64,000 bases of DNA from positions 1-64,000 of the forward strand of contig CAVPFW010000013.1 of the NCBI GenBank assembly GCA_963703855.1, read 5' to 3'. The notes below the pieces were generated by a model. It was not told the DNA's origin. It saw nothing but the letters and a program-made list of their open reading frames with translations, and did not search any database. The stretch is from AP-15 sp963703855. Its GTDB lineage: Bacteria > Pseudomonadota > Alphaproteobacteria > ATCC43930 > CGMCC-115725. Both the position numbers and the translations under genes were made by a program. Below, one piece after another: positions 1 through 8,465 of this stretch. The stretch's first letter is position 1. The number at the start of each line of letters is the position of its first letter.

Positions 1-105
1 TCGAAAGACAGAAGCGAAAACGCCCGGGGTCGGCGATCCGGGCCGCGCGGGCGCTCGGCAGCAGCGCTCGACCATTCGGAACCAACCCCGGGATGGGGTA
101 CATTT

Positions 106-515
106 ATGCGGCAGGTCAGCGGGTCGCCGCGGCGAAGGGATCATCCGTTGGCGATCTTCGGTCCGCGCGCGAACCTGTTGATGAACGCGGCGCTGCTCCT
201 GCGGCAGGTCTGCTGATCGTTTTGCTGCTGCTGGTGTGGGGCGCGCCGGTCATGGGCTGCAACACGCAGATCGGCCTGATCCCCCCGCAGCCGGTGCCGT
301 TCAGCCACCAGCTTCATGTCAGCGGGCTCGGGCTCGACTGCCGATATTGTCATGCGACGGTCGAGATTTCGCAGAATGCGGGCATGCCGTCGACCGCAAC
401 CTGCATGACCTGCCACTCGCAGATCTGGACCAACGCCGCGGTGCTTTCCCCGGTGTGCCAGAGCCTGGCCGAGGACAAGCCGCTGCGCTGGACCCAAGTC
501 GACGCGCTCCCGAGG
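106..515 (+). pseudogene. actA: Alternative complex III multihaem cytochrome c subunit (ActA-like), truncated
   Basis: Remnant of the membrane-anchored multihaem cytochrome c of alternative complex III, which passes quinol electrons toward a terminal oxidase. I read an N-terminal start at 106 (MRQVSGSPRRR), then a frame change near 200-215 into a hydrophobic anchor (GLLIVLLLLVWG), then QPVPFSHQLHVSGLGLDCRYC and a second CMTCH haem motif. The conserved part after KPLRWTQVDALP (normally LPDFVYFNH and further CxxCH sites) is missing, and the text switches into ActB sequence. Only two of the usual haem sites remain, so it cannot be functional. The frame change near 205 looks like one lost G. Confidence 0.75.
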
Positions 516-801
516 TAACGGTCCGCGACCGCGGCGTCATGGAAAATGCACTTATTGCATCCAGCGCATCCGCACGGCGCAGATCGACGCCGATCGAGAA
601 GAGCGCCCGGTGCGCGACGGCGAGATCGTGGCCGCCTGCCAACAGAGTTGCCCAACCCAGGCGATGGTCTTCGGCAACCGCAACGACGCCGACAGCGCCG
701 TCGCCCGACGCAAGGCGAGCCCGCTCGATTACGTGCTGCTCGACAAGCTCAACACGCGCCCGCGCACCAGCTATGCCGCGATCATCCGCAACCCCAAGTG
801 A
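515..801 (+). pseudogene. actB: C-terminal end of ActB-like iron-sulfur/molybdopterin-type subunit
   Basis: The reading frame picks up at EVTVRDRGVME and continues, after a one-base loss in an A run near 543-546, as KCTYCIQRIRTAQIDADREE and then VAACQQSCPTQAMVFGNRND, ending with NTRPRTSYAAIIRNPK and a TGA at 799-801. The CxxCxxC and CQQSCP cysteines are the ferredoxin-like cluster ligands at the C-terminal end of ActB. The family is about 1000 residues long, so roughly nine tenths is absent. It is joined directly to the actA remnant, consistent with one deletion of several kilobases. Confidence 0.75.
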
Positions 802-815
802 AAAAGCGACGACGT

Positions 816-1335
816 ATGACCGTCCTCGCAGATCGGGGGCAGGGGGCGCCGATCATCCGGCCGGGCGTCACCTTGCCGTCCTTGACGAGGCGGTCAGCGA
901 GCGGGTGCCGGGTCCGCATGCGCGGCGCTGGTGGTGGATCGGGTTCGGCATCTCGCTGGGCCTGCTGCTGGTCCTGGTCATCGCCGTGACTTGGCTGTTC
1001 GTCAGCGGCATCGGCATCTGGGGCATCGATGATGCTGTGCGCCGCGGCCTGCGCCGGGATCATGCCGATCCTGCACCTCGGCCGGCCCGGCTTTTTCTAT
1101 TGGCTGTTCCCCTATCCGAACGTAATGGGGGTATGGCCGCAATTCCGCGGCCCGCTGTTGTGGGATTTCGTCTGTCTGCTTTGCTACATCCAGATGTCTC
1201 TGATGTTCTACTACGTCGGGCTATTGCCCGACCTCGCCACCGTGCGACCTGGCGCCGACCCGCGGCAGACAGATCTTTTACGGCGTCCTCGCTCGCGCTC
1301 GGCTGGCGCGGCTCGGCGCGCCACTGGACCTTTTA
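816..1335 (+). pseudogene. actC: ActC-like (NrfD family) quinol-interacting membrane subunit, internally deleted
   Basis: Starts at ATG 816 fifteen bases after the actB stop. The N-terminus (MTVLADRGQGAPIIRPG) changes frame near 885, continues through a membrane segment ending VSGIGIWGID, and at about 1027 jumps to CAGIMPILHLGRPGFFYW and YYVGLLPDLATV. About 50 residues that normally lie between these motifs (first part of the NrfD fold, with the IGIGHAGT region) are missing. Further frame changes follow near 1245 and 1285 before LALGWRGSARHW, where ActC similarity ends. A quinol oxidoreductase subunit cannot fold from these parts. Confidence 0.7.
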
Positions 1336-1424
1336 CGCGCCGCTCGAGGTGCTGGGCCTCTATTGGAGCTGTCGACGCGGTGTGGATCTTTCTCTATCCG
1401 TCGATCTATCCGGTGGGCCGCTGA
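1336..1424 (+). pseudogene. C-terminal tail of cytochrome c oxidase subunit III
   Basis: Immediately after the ActC motif GSARHW the sequence reads APLEVLGLYW, then (after a small frame change) VDAVWIFLYPSIYPVGR and a stop. PLEVLGLYW...VDxVWIFLYP is the last helix of haem-copper oxidase subunit III. ActC C-terminus, ActD, ActE and oxidase subunits II and I, which normally lie between, are all absent. The TGA at 1422-1424 overlaps the ATG of the next gene (ATGA), so the native downstream junction survives. Confidence 0.65.
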
Positions 1425-1717
1425 TGAAAACCGGGGCGGAGCGCAGCGCCGGACCGGGCTATGTCGTCGCCTGGCTCGTGTTGCTGCTGCTCGCCGGCGC
1501 GAGCGTGCTGAGCGCATACCTGCATCTCGGCAAATTCGCTGCGGTCGCCCAGTTCGGCATTTCCGCCACCCAGGCAGCGATCGTCTTTGTTCTGTTCATG
1601 CGGCGGAAGCGGCAGCCGTCGCTGAATTGGCTGTATGCCGGCGCCGGCTTTTTCTGGCTGCTCTTCCTCTACGGGCGCAGCATGACCGACTACGCGACCC
1701 GCCGCGGCTGGCCCTGA
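1424..1717 (+). CDS. caa3-type cytochrome c oxidase small subunit IV
   Basis: A 97-residue hydrophobic protein with three predicted membrane segments: WLVLLLLAGASVLSAYLH, a second around ISATQAAIVFVLFM, and a third around LNWLYAGAGFFWLLFLYGRS, ending MTDYATRRGW. Length, three-helix layout and position after a subunit III tail fit the prokaryotic cytochrome c oxidase subunit IV family of caa3 oxidases. It starts in an ATGA overlap with the subunit III remnant. It is the only whole gene of the original operon; with subunits I, II and most of III gone it has no visible local partner. Confidence 0.7.
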   Translation: MKTGAERSAGPGYVVAWLVLLLLAGASVLSAYLHLGKFAAVAQFGISATQAAIVFVLFMRRKRQPSLNWLYAGAGFFWLLFLYGRSMTDYATRRGWP

Positions 1718-1785
1718 TGGCTGCCAGCCCGAGCGGCATCAGCCCGAGCGGCATCATGCACTTTGCGACGAAAGCTCCTGCACCT

Positions 1786-2178
1786 TTACATGAGGTCGAC
1801 CTGGGCGCGATGGCCGGAAGGGGCGGCGAGGCGGCGGTCGCGGTTCAACAGCGAGGCATCGAGCGCCGCCGCAAGCGCCACGTAAACGGCGTCGTAAGCC
1901 GTGAGGTTCGACCGCAACTCCCAGACCCGCGGCAGCAGGACATCATGCGGATAGCGGTGTAGAGGAAAATCGGACAAATCAGTGAGAGCGTCGCGGCAAC
2001 GTCCGGGTTCAATCTGCCCGCTCGCCGCATAGCGCCGCAGCACCTGCGCCACCTCGATATCGATCAGGTGGGGCGCGTGCAGCGTATGTCCCACATCAAA
2101 CAGCCGCTCCTCGACAGCCGCCGCGGCCGGCGTCCGCAACAGCGTTTCCAGCAGCGCCGAGGCGTCTACGACGATCAC
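1786..2178 (-). CDS. PIN-domain ribonuclease toxin (VapC/FitB type)
   Basis: A 130-residue PIN nuclease. It begins at a GTG (2176-2178) that overlaps the antitoxin TGA as GTGA, giving VIVVDASALLETLL; the Asp in VVDAS is the first metal ligand. Glu in LIDIEVAQVLRR, the Asp in LTAYDAVYVALA and the later NRDRRLA region fit the remaining acidic metal-binding positions. PIN toxins cut RNA, often tRNA, and are held in check by a partner made just upstream. The longer in-frame extension upstream of the GTG covers the antitoxin gene and is not expected to be translated. Confidence 0.85.
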   Translation of the reverse strand: MIVVDASALLETLLRTPAAAAVEERLFDVGHTLHAPHLIDIEVAQVLRRYAASGQIEPGRCRDALTDLSDFPLHRYPHDVLLPRVWELRSNLTAYDAVYVALAAALDASLLNRDRRLAAPSGHRAQVDLM

Positions 2179-2404
2179 TTGGTGTCGCGCTCGGCGCGGA
2201 TCGCCTCTTCCGGCATGACGCGGGGGCCACCGCGGGGCGGCGCCCCAGGCGCTCGCGCAGCTCACCGATGGTCGGCCGCTCGGCCACCCGGCGAAGCTCG
2301 GCGCGAAGATAATCGGAGAGCGACATGCCTTCGAGGGCTGCGCGCGATTTGAGCGTGCGGTGGAGCGCATCCGGAACATTGCGGATCCGGATCATGCTTG
2401 GCAT
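2175..2404 (-). pseudogene. FitA/VapB-type ribbon-helix-helix antitoxin, frameshifted near its C-terminus
   Basis: The first 57 residues are a clear ribbon-helix-helix antitoxin: IRIRNVPDALHRTLKSRAAL, GMSLSDYLRAEL, then RRVAERPTIGELRERLGRRP. After PAVAP the frame is lost in a C run (G run on the plus strand at 2222-2226). Restoring one base gives RVMPEEAIRAERDTK followed by TGA in the GTGA overlap with the toxin, the usual toxin-binding tail. As written, the antitoxin would read into the toxin gene in another frame and lose its neutralising end. Either the toxin is also silent or this is a consensus error. Confidence 0.75.
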
Positions 2405-2566
2405 GTGTCAGACATAAAAACATGCGGCATACATGGCAAGACTGCGAGCCAAACCGCGGCCCCTCACCAACTGCGGAACCGCTGACCGAGGCCCTATCGG
2501 GCCGAGATTGTCATCCCCGGCCGCGCGTGGAACACTCGCGGTCAGATGAGGACGCGGAGGGAAGCC

Positions 2567-3661
2567 ATGGATCTCGGCATGATGATGGTGTTCGCCAGCT
2601 ATGGCTGGGAGAACATCGGCGACGATCGGGTTTGGGACGAGGAAATTCGGCTGGCGCGGTTGGCCGCCAATTCCGGCTTCGACGTGTTGTGGTCGGCCGA
2701 GCATCACTTCTTCGATTATTCGTTTTGCCCGGACAATCTGCAGCTGATGACCTATCTCGCCGCACTTTGCCCCAACGTCGGGCTCGGCACCGCGGCGGTC
2801 ATCGTGCCGTGGCACGACCCGCTGCGGGTCGCGGAGCAGGCGGCGGTGCTCGACCTGTTGTGCAACGGGCGGCTGCGGCTGGGGTTGGGGCGCGGTCTGG
2901 CGCGGCGCGAGTTCGCGGCGTTCCGCGGGACGATGGACGAATCTCGCGAGCGCTTCGACGAGGCCGCGCCGATGATCGTCGAGGCGTTGCGAACCGGCTT
3001 TATCGAGGGCAGCGGCAGGCACTATCCGCAGCCGCGGATCGAATTGCGGCCGCGGCCGAAATACGATTTCGCCGGGCGGATCTATGCCGTGGCGTCGAGC
3101 GAGGATTCGGTGGAGGCCGCGGCCCGGCTCGGCGCGCATATGGTGATGTTCTCGGATAGGCCCTGGCACATGCGGCTGCCGGCGATCGAGCGCAATCGCG
3201 AGCTGCACCAGAAATTCCACGGGCATAGGGCGCCGGCGATGATGATCACCGACTTTTGCATCTGCGGCCCCAACCTGGCAGATGCCGAGGAGCACGCGCG
3301 GAAATACATGGGCAAATTTGTCGAGAGCAATTTCCACCACTACGAATTCCTCGGCGAGCACTTCAACACCGTGAAAGGCTACGATGCCTACGTTCAGAAG
3401 GCGGCGATCGCCCGCCAGGGCGGGCTCGAGGGTGCGGTGGCCGGGTTCATGCAGGCGGCGATATGGGGCACGCCCGACCGCATCCTGCGCGAGCTGGAGC
3501 AGCGTCGCGGGGTGATCGGCGATTTCGAGCTCAACGCAGCGTTCCGCTTCGGCGGCGTGCCGTTCGACATCGCCGAGCGCGGGCTGAAACTGTTCGCCGC
3601 GGAAGTATTACCGGTGTTGAAGACTTGGCGTGTAGAAAACGCCGCACTAGCGGCCGAGTGA
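2567..3661 (+). CDS. LLM class flavin-dependent monooxygenase
   Basis: A luciferase-like (F420/FMN) oxidoreductase of 364 residues. Family features are the N-terminal MDLGMMMVFASYGWEN strand, FDVLWSAEHHFFDYSF (the conserved AEHH), VPWHDPLRVAEQAAVLDLL, and GRLRLGLGRGLARREFAAF. I chose ATG 2567 over one seven codons upstream because GGAGGG lies five bases before it. It is followed after seven bases by a second LLM gene and then an amidohydrolase, all in one direction, which suggests an operon for oxidative opening and hydrolysis of an unknown substrate. It appears intact. Confidence 0.85.
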   Translation: MDLGMMMVFASYGWENIGDDRVWDEEIRLARLAANSGFDVLWSAEHHFFDYSFCPDNLQLMTYLAALCPNVGLGTAAVIVPWHDPLRVAEQAAVLDLLCNGRLRLGLGRGLARREFAAFRGTMDESRERFDEAAPMIVEALRTGFIEGSGRHYPQPRIELRPRPKYDFAGRIYAVASSEDSVEAAARLGAHMVMFSDRPWHMRLPAIERNRELHQKFHGHRAPAMMITDFCICGPNLADAEEHARKYMGKFVESNFHHYEFLGEHFNTVKGYDAYVQKAAIARQGGLEGAVAGFMQAAIWGTPDRILRELEQRRGVIGDFELNAAFRFGGVPFDIAERGLKLFAAEVLPVLKTWRVENAALAAE

Positions 3662-3668
3662 GGGACCG

Positions 3669-4860
3669 ATGATCACAAAATTCGACAGCTCCTATTACGG
3701 CACTGCTGACATGGAGAATCTCGGCTACACGGGTACGCCGATCAACGAGCGCTGTTATTCGAAGGGGGAACTGGCCAAGGCGCTGCACAAGGTCGTCGCC
3801 TACGCCAAATGCATGGACGAGCGCGGCTACAACACATTCTGGATGGCCGAGCATCATTTCCAGCCCGAGGGCACGGAATTGATCCCGAACCTTCTGATGA
3901 TGGCGATGCACCTCGTCAACGTCACGAAGAACCTCAAGATCGGCTGCGGCTTCAACGTCGTGCCGATGTGGCATCCGCTGCGCCTCGCGGAGGACTACGC
4001 GATGGCCGACGTCCTCAGCGGCGGGCGGGTGATCTTCGGCGTCGCGCGCGGCTATCACACCCGCGAGGTCGAGACCTTCGGCTCGCCGCTGACCGACCAG
4101 GACGCGAACCGCGAAATATTCGAGGAGGGCGTCGACATCCTGTTCAAGGCGTTCGAGGGCAAGCCATTCTCGCACAAGGGGAAGTACTACACGATCCCGC
4201 CGGAGGTGCCGTATCGCGGCTATACCTTGAAGGAGATCACCCTGGTGCCGGCGCCGGAGCGCCTGCCGGTCGAATGCTGGCAGCCGATCCAGAGCGGTTC
4301 CGAGCGCGCCTTTGACTTCATGGCCAAGCACGGCATAAACGGCGTCATCGGCGGCGGCTCGGCAGAGGGCGGCGCGGTCGAGCGCGCACATGACCGGGTT
4401 CCAGGCCGCCTATGGCCGCCGCGGCATCCACCTCGAACTCGGCGAGCGCCTCGCGCTCGGCTTCCAGTTCCACGTCGCCCAGAGCCGCGAGGACGGCATG
4501 CGCGAGGCGGCGAAACACTACGAAGAGAACATGAAGATGTTCGGCGAACTGCGCCTCGTGCGGGCGCTCTCCGACGAGCAGATCGCGGCGATGCGCGACC
4601 CCGGGCTCGCCGCCACCGCCAAGCTCCCGCGCATCGAGGACGCGGTGAAGGCCGGCGGCTTCCTGACCGGCACTCCCGACGACATCATCGAACAGCTGAA
4701 GGCGGTCGAGAAGCGCTATCCCGGCATCGATCGCGTGATTTGCGCCACGCCGCTCGGCACCCCGCTCGACGTCCAGTTGGAAGACCTGGACCGGTTCGCG
4801 ACCGAGGTTATGCCGGCATTCCGTGGCGCAAAGGTCGGCGCGCGCGCCGCCGCCGATTAG
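3669..4860 (+). pseudogene. Second LLM class flavin-dependent monooxygenase, one frameshift
   Basis: The first 240 residues (MITKFDSSYYGTADMENLGY, YNTFWMAEHHF, VVPMWHPLRLAEDYAMADVL, GRVIFGVARGYHTREVETFG) and the last 157 (GFQAAYGRRGIHLELGERL, KHYEENMKMFGELRLVRAL, TGTPDDIIEQL) form one family member of about 396 residues. They lie in different frames; the switch is at about 4384-4390 and is explained by one extra base. Shine-Dalgarno GAGGGA precedes the start. This paralogue is probably the partner or alternative monooxygenase of the gene 7 bases upstream. Confidence 0.8.
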
Positions 4861-4938
4861 CTGCGACCGGGCGGAGCGGACCCCACCGCCGCCCGATGCA
4901 GGCCGCCCACGCTCGACAGAATAAGAGGGAGTAGACGC

Positions 4939-6013
4939 ATGGCACAGATTGGAGACGCGAAGGGCGAATACCGCGGCACCGGATACCGCAACGATGCCGA
5001 GCTGAAAGCTTGGCTGGCGAAGCGGCCCGGCGAAACGGCGCTGGAGCCGGATCTGCCGATCATCGATCCGCACCATCATTTTTGGGACACGCCGCAGCGC
5101 GGGCGCTACCTATTGCGCGAGTTGCTCGACGATATCGGTGGCGGCCACAACATCGTTTCCACGGTCTTTCTCGAATGCCGCTCGATGTACCGCAAGGACG
5201 GCCCGGTGGAGACGATGCCCGTGGGCGAGGTCGAGTTCGTCAACGGCATCGCGGCGATGAGCGCCTCGGGCGGGTACGGCCCGTGCCGCGTCGCCGAGGC
5301 GATCGTCGGCCATGCCGACCTGACCCTCGGCGCGCGGGTGCGCGAGGTGCTGGAGGCTGAAATCAGGGTCGGGGGCGGGCGGTTCCGCGGCATCCGCCAC
5401 GGCGTCTCATGGGACGGCAATGAGGCGATCCAGAAATTCGCCACCCGCGTCGTGCCGCCGCATCTGGCTGCGCGACCCCAAATTCCGCGAGGGCTTCGCC
5501 CAGCTCGCCCCGCTCGGGCTCAGCTTCGAATCCTGGCAGTATCATCCGCAATTGCCGGACGCGATCGACCTCGCCCGCGCCTTCCCCGACACCACGATCA
5601 TCCTCAATCATGTCGGCGGCGTGCTCGGCGTCGGCCCCTATGCCGGGCATCGGCAGGAGATCCTCGCCGGCTGGAAGAAGGATATCGACGAATTGGCCAA
5701 ATGCCCGAACGTCAACGTCAAGCTCGGCGGCGTCGGCATGACCTCGTTCGGCTTCGATTTCCACGAACGCGAAATGCCGCCGTCCTCCGAAGACCTCGCA
5801 GCGGCGTGGCGCCAGTATCTCGAGCCCTGCATCGAGGCCTTCGGCGCCAAGCGCTGCATGTTCGAGAGCAACTTTCCGCCCGACAAGCAGTCCGGCGGCT
5901 ACACCGAATTATGGAACGCGTTCAAGCGCATCTCTGCCGGCATGTCGGCCGCCGAGAAGACCGCGCTCTACAGCGGCACCGCGGCGCGGGTCTATCGCCT
6001 GACGGCACCCTGA
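4939..6013 (+). pseudogene. Amidohydrolase-family (PF04909 type) metal hydrolase, one frameshift
   Basis: Starts at ATG 4939 behind GAGGGAG. The N-terminal half has PIIDPHHHFWD (first metal-binding histidines), the middle has LGLSFESWQYHPQLPDAIDL and DTTIILNHVGG, and the end has KRCMFESNFPPDKQSGGY (late Asp/Glu region). The frame changes at about 5464-5474 between VVPPHL and RDPKFREGFA, fitting one extra base. Reconstructed length is about 357 residues, normal for the family. It follows the two LLM monooxygenases and likely hydrolyses the lactone or ester they produce; substrate unknown. Confidence 0.8.
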
Positions 6014-6028
6014 TCGCGCCGGTGGCGG

Positions 6029-6095
6029 CCCCTCACCCCGGCCCTCTCCCCGCTCGCGGGGAGAGGGAGGGACCCGCGAGCGGGAGGGTGAGGGG
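6029..6095 (+). repeat. Interspersed palindromic repeat, copy 1 (CCCCTCACC...GGTGAGGGG family)
   Basis: The sequence opens with CCCCTCACCC, has an inner palindrome CTCTCCCCG/CGGGGAGAG, and closes with GGGTGAGGGG. It sits between the convergent amidohydrolase and methyltransferase genes. Related copies occur at 16254, 20331, about 20426, 25777, 50599 and 50680, most of them between genes. Confidence 0.85.
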
Positions 6096-6119
6096 CGGCG
6101 AGCGACGGTTCGACCTCTA

Positions 6120-6983
6120 TCAGCCCGGGCGGCGCGCCGAAACCAGGAAGATCGTCGCCGCCAGCCGGATCGGGCCGGTTCCGGCTTCGGCAGCAAACGC
6201 CATCTCGATTTCGCGGGCGATCGTCCGGCGGGTCGCCTCGTCAGGCTGCTTCTCCTCGATCAACCTCGCCGTCGGACCCATCATCACCGCCTGGCGCGCT
6301 TCTTCCTCGGGGCTGCCGCCGATGATCGTCGGGTGGGCGCGCTCGACCATGATCTCGGCGAACCCGGCCGCGGCGAGAAAACCGCCGATATAATCCGGGT
6401 CGGCAAAAGCGAGCGTGCCGGCTTCGTGAGGCGGCCGCGGCGCCGGCGGCCCCAGATGGCGCAGCGCGACATCATAGGCGATCAGCCAGTGCCGGTTCTC
6501 CGCGAGCGGGCCCCAGCAGGCAAAGACCAGCCGCCCGCCCGGCTTCAGCGCCCCGCCGATGTTGCGGAAGGCCGCCGCCGGATCGGCGAAGAACATGACG
6601 CCCATGCGCGAGGTCGCGAGGTCGAAACCGGCCGGTTCGAACGCGAACACCTGCGCGTCGCCAAGCAGCAAGGTGACGTTGTGCAGCCCGCGCTCGCCGA
6701 CCCGCTGCCGCGCGACCGCGAGCATCGGCTCGGAGATGTCGACCGCGACAACGCGGCCATGCCCGCCGACCGCCGCCGCGAGCGGCAAGGTCAAGGCGCC
6801 GGTGCCGCAGCCGATTTCGAGCACGCTCTCGCCGCCGGCAAGGCCCAATCGCGCCACCAACAACGCGATGCTTTCCTGGTTGCGCCGCTCCCTCAGCTCC
6901 GGGGCGGCGGCCCAGCGCGGCCCCACGACCGTGTTCCAGTAGCGGCGCCACTGCGCGTTCGCGTCGAGAGCTTCTTCCGCCAT
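6120..6983 (-). CDS. Class I SAM-dependent methyltransferase
   Basis: A 287-residue Rossmann-fold methyltransferase. Motif I is VLEIGCGTGALTLPL, followed by VVAVDISEPMLAVARQR (acidic ribose-binding residue after the second strand), LLLGDAQVFAFEP (motif II/III), GGALKPGGRLVFACWGP, and a C-terminal substrate-cap half. The WRRYWNTVVGPRW N-terminus is typical of small-molecule methyltransferases rather than DNA or rRNA enzymes. It stands alone between a repeat and an SDR stub; no substrate can be assigned. Confidence 0.85.
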   Translation of the reverse strand: MAEEALDANAQWRRYWNTVVGPRWAAAPELRERRNQESIALLVARLGLAGGESVLEIGCGTGALTLPLAAAVGGHGRVVAVDISEPMLAVARQRVGERGLHNVTLLLGDAQVFAFEPAGFDLATSRMGVMFFADPAAAFRNIGGALKPGGRLVFACWGPLAENRHWLIAYDVALRHLGPPAPRPPHEAGTLAFADPDYIGGFLAAAGFAEIMVERAHPTIIGGSPEEEARQAVMMGPTARLIEEKQPDEATRRTIAREIEMAFAAEAGTGPIRLAATIFLVSARRPG

Positions 6984-7077
6984 TTTTCAAATCCCCTGTC
7001 TCGTTTCAAATCCCCTGTCTCGGCCCGCATCGTGCCGACCGGAGCGCAGCCGCGCGCTGCACCACCAGCGCATCGAG

Positions 7078-7179
7078 TCATGCGCCGGCGAGCAGCTGGG
7101 CAATGCCCTTGCCGATGCCGCGCCCGGCCCCGGTGATCAAGATCACTTTCTCGGTGACGTCGAATTCGACCGGCATCAT
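7078..7179 (-). pseudogene. N-terminal stub of a short-chain dehydrogenase/reductase
   Basis: A start (ATG 7179 or 7176, with GGAGAAC upstream) opens a 33-codon frame, MMPVEFDVTEKVILITGAG then RGIGKGIAQLLAGA, ending in TGA. VILITGAGRGIGKGIA is the SDR nucleotide-binding first turn, but a normal SDR is about 250 residues and nothing of the catalytic YxxxK region follows. The gene was cut right after the first helix; methyltransferase-flanking sequence follows. Confidence 0.75.
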
Positions 7180-7291
7180 GGATTGTTCTCCGCCGTCGTG
7201 GCCGTGCGCGCTCGGCCGATCAGCGCTCGCGCGGCCGCCACCGGACCAGCGAGAGACCGCTTTTCCGGCAGGCGTCTCCCGCCGGCCCGGA

Positions 7292-8212
7292 TCATTCTCC
7301 AACCGATCGCGGCGCCGAGCCGGCGGCGGCGAGGCGGCGCTTTGCCTCTGCGTAGAGGTCCGGCGGCAGCGGTCCCTGCTGCAGGATGTCGAGGTTGGCC
7401 TGCAGGTGTGCGGGGTTGATCGTGCCGACGATGGTCGTGTCCAGGTCCGGGTTTGTGAACGTGAAGCGGAGGATGAACTCCATCGGGGTCATGCCCTCGA
7501 GCAGGTCATCGAGATGCGCCCGGCTCCAGCGTTCCCATTGCAGCCCGGCTTGCTTTCCTTGGGTGGGCGCTCCCTTTGCGGCGCCGCCGCGAATGACGAT
7601 TCCCCCGCCCTTCCGAGCGGCCGCCGCGATCGCCGCTTCGTGCTCACGCTCGACTGCCGAATACGGGATCTGAAAGACGTCGAAAACGCCCATGGCAATG
7701 TGGTCCATCAGGTAGGGCAAGGTGCCGGACATGCCGACAAACCGCACCTTGCCGGCCTCTTTGAGCTCCAGGAGCGCATCGAGCGCGCCGTGCTCTTCCA
7801 GGGTGTGCCGGGACGGCGAGGCGTGGAATTGGACGACGTCGAGATAGTCGGTTTTCATCCGCGCCAGGCTTTGCTCGACACCCGCCACGACGTTGTCGCG
7901 GGTAAAGACATGCGCACTCCGCTGGCCGCGTGGCGTCGGGGGCGCGCCGACCAGGCAGCCGCATTTGCTGGCCAGGTAATATTCGGCGCGCCGATGCGCG
8001 ATATAGCGGCCGATCCGCTCCTCGCTCAATCCGTAATCGATCGAGGTGTCGATGTAATTGATGCCGGCGTCGAGCACCTTGTTGAGAATGGTTTCCGCTT
8101 GGGCCTCGGTGATGTCGCGGGCACGCGGGGCCCCGCGCAGCTCCATCGCTCCGTAGCCCAAGGCCGTTACCTGCAGGCCGGTCCGTCCGAGCTCTCGTTT
8201 TGCTGCCGCCAT
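7292..8212 (-). CDS. Aldo/keto reductase
   Basis: An NADPH-dependent carbonyl reductase of about 306 residues with the (beta/alpha)8 AKR pattern: RELGRTGLQVTALGYGAME, INYIDTSIDYGLSEERIGRY (catalytic Asp and Tyr), YYLASKCG (Lys), DYLDVVQFHA (His), and DTTIVGTINPAHLQANLD near the cofactor phosphate site. I prefer ATG 8212, which gives MAAAKRELGRTG behind GGGGGAT; ATG 8218 is nearly as good. Divergent from the TetR gene, with about 250 bases between, so it could share that regulator. Confidence 0.85.
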   Translation of the reverse strand: MAAAKRELGRTGLQVTALGYGAMELRGAPRARDITEAQAETILNKVLDAGINYIDTSIDYGLSEERIGRYIAHRRAEYYLASKCGCLVGAPPTPRGQRSAHVFTRDNVVAGVEQSLARMKTDYLDVVQFHASPSRHTLEEHGALDALLELKEAGKVRFVGMSGTLPYLMDHIAMGVFDVFQIPYSAVEREHEAAIAAAARKGGGIVIRGGAAKGAPTQGKQAGLQWERWSRAHLDDLLEGMTPMEFILRFTFTNPDLDTTIVGTINPAHLQANLDILQQGPLPPDLYAEAKRRLAAAGSAPRSVGE

Positions 8213-8428
8213 TCTCATATCCCCCACCGGCAAGATCGGTTCAATCTAACCCGCGAACCTCGATCGGTCGAATGGTGTAAGCGCCGTTCGATGGTCAGGA
8301 TCGCGTCCGGTCGCTACGTGAGCCAGGAGCTGGGCGAAAAATTCCGATCCCATCGCTTGTGCCGTTATCCGCTGTGCCGAGGGTCGCGACCCGAACATTC
8401 GAGTTGGAACAGTACCCTCTGTTCGCGC

Positions 8429-8457
8429 TTGACATCCGGTAAGTGAGCGCTTACTTC
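8429..8457 (+). promoter_or_regulatory. Promoter with TetR-type operator for the efflux operon
   Basis: TTGACA at 8429-8434 is a consensus -35 box. The near-palindrome GTAAGTGAGCGCTTAC (8439-8454) occupies the spacer and abuts a weak -10 (TACTTC, 8452-8457). GTAAGTGAGCGCTYAC-like sequences are typical operators of AcrR/TetR efflux repressors. The next gene is a TetR regulator starting at 8466, so autorepression by blocking RNA polymerase is the simple reading. Confidence 0.65.
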
Positions 8458-8465
8458 GGCGCGCC

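Noticed and set aside
1718..1785. Short direct repeat AGCCCGAGCGGCATC as a mobile-element footprint
   Set aside because: Two copies of 15 bases without terminal inverted repeats or nearby transposase are more simply a local slippage duplication.
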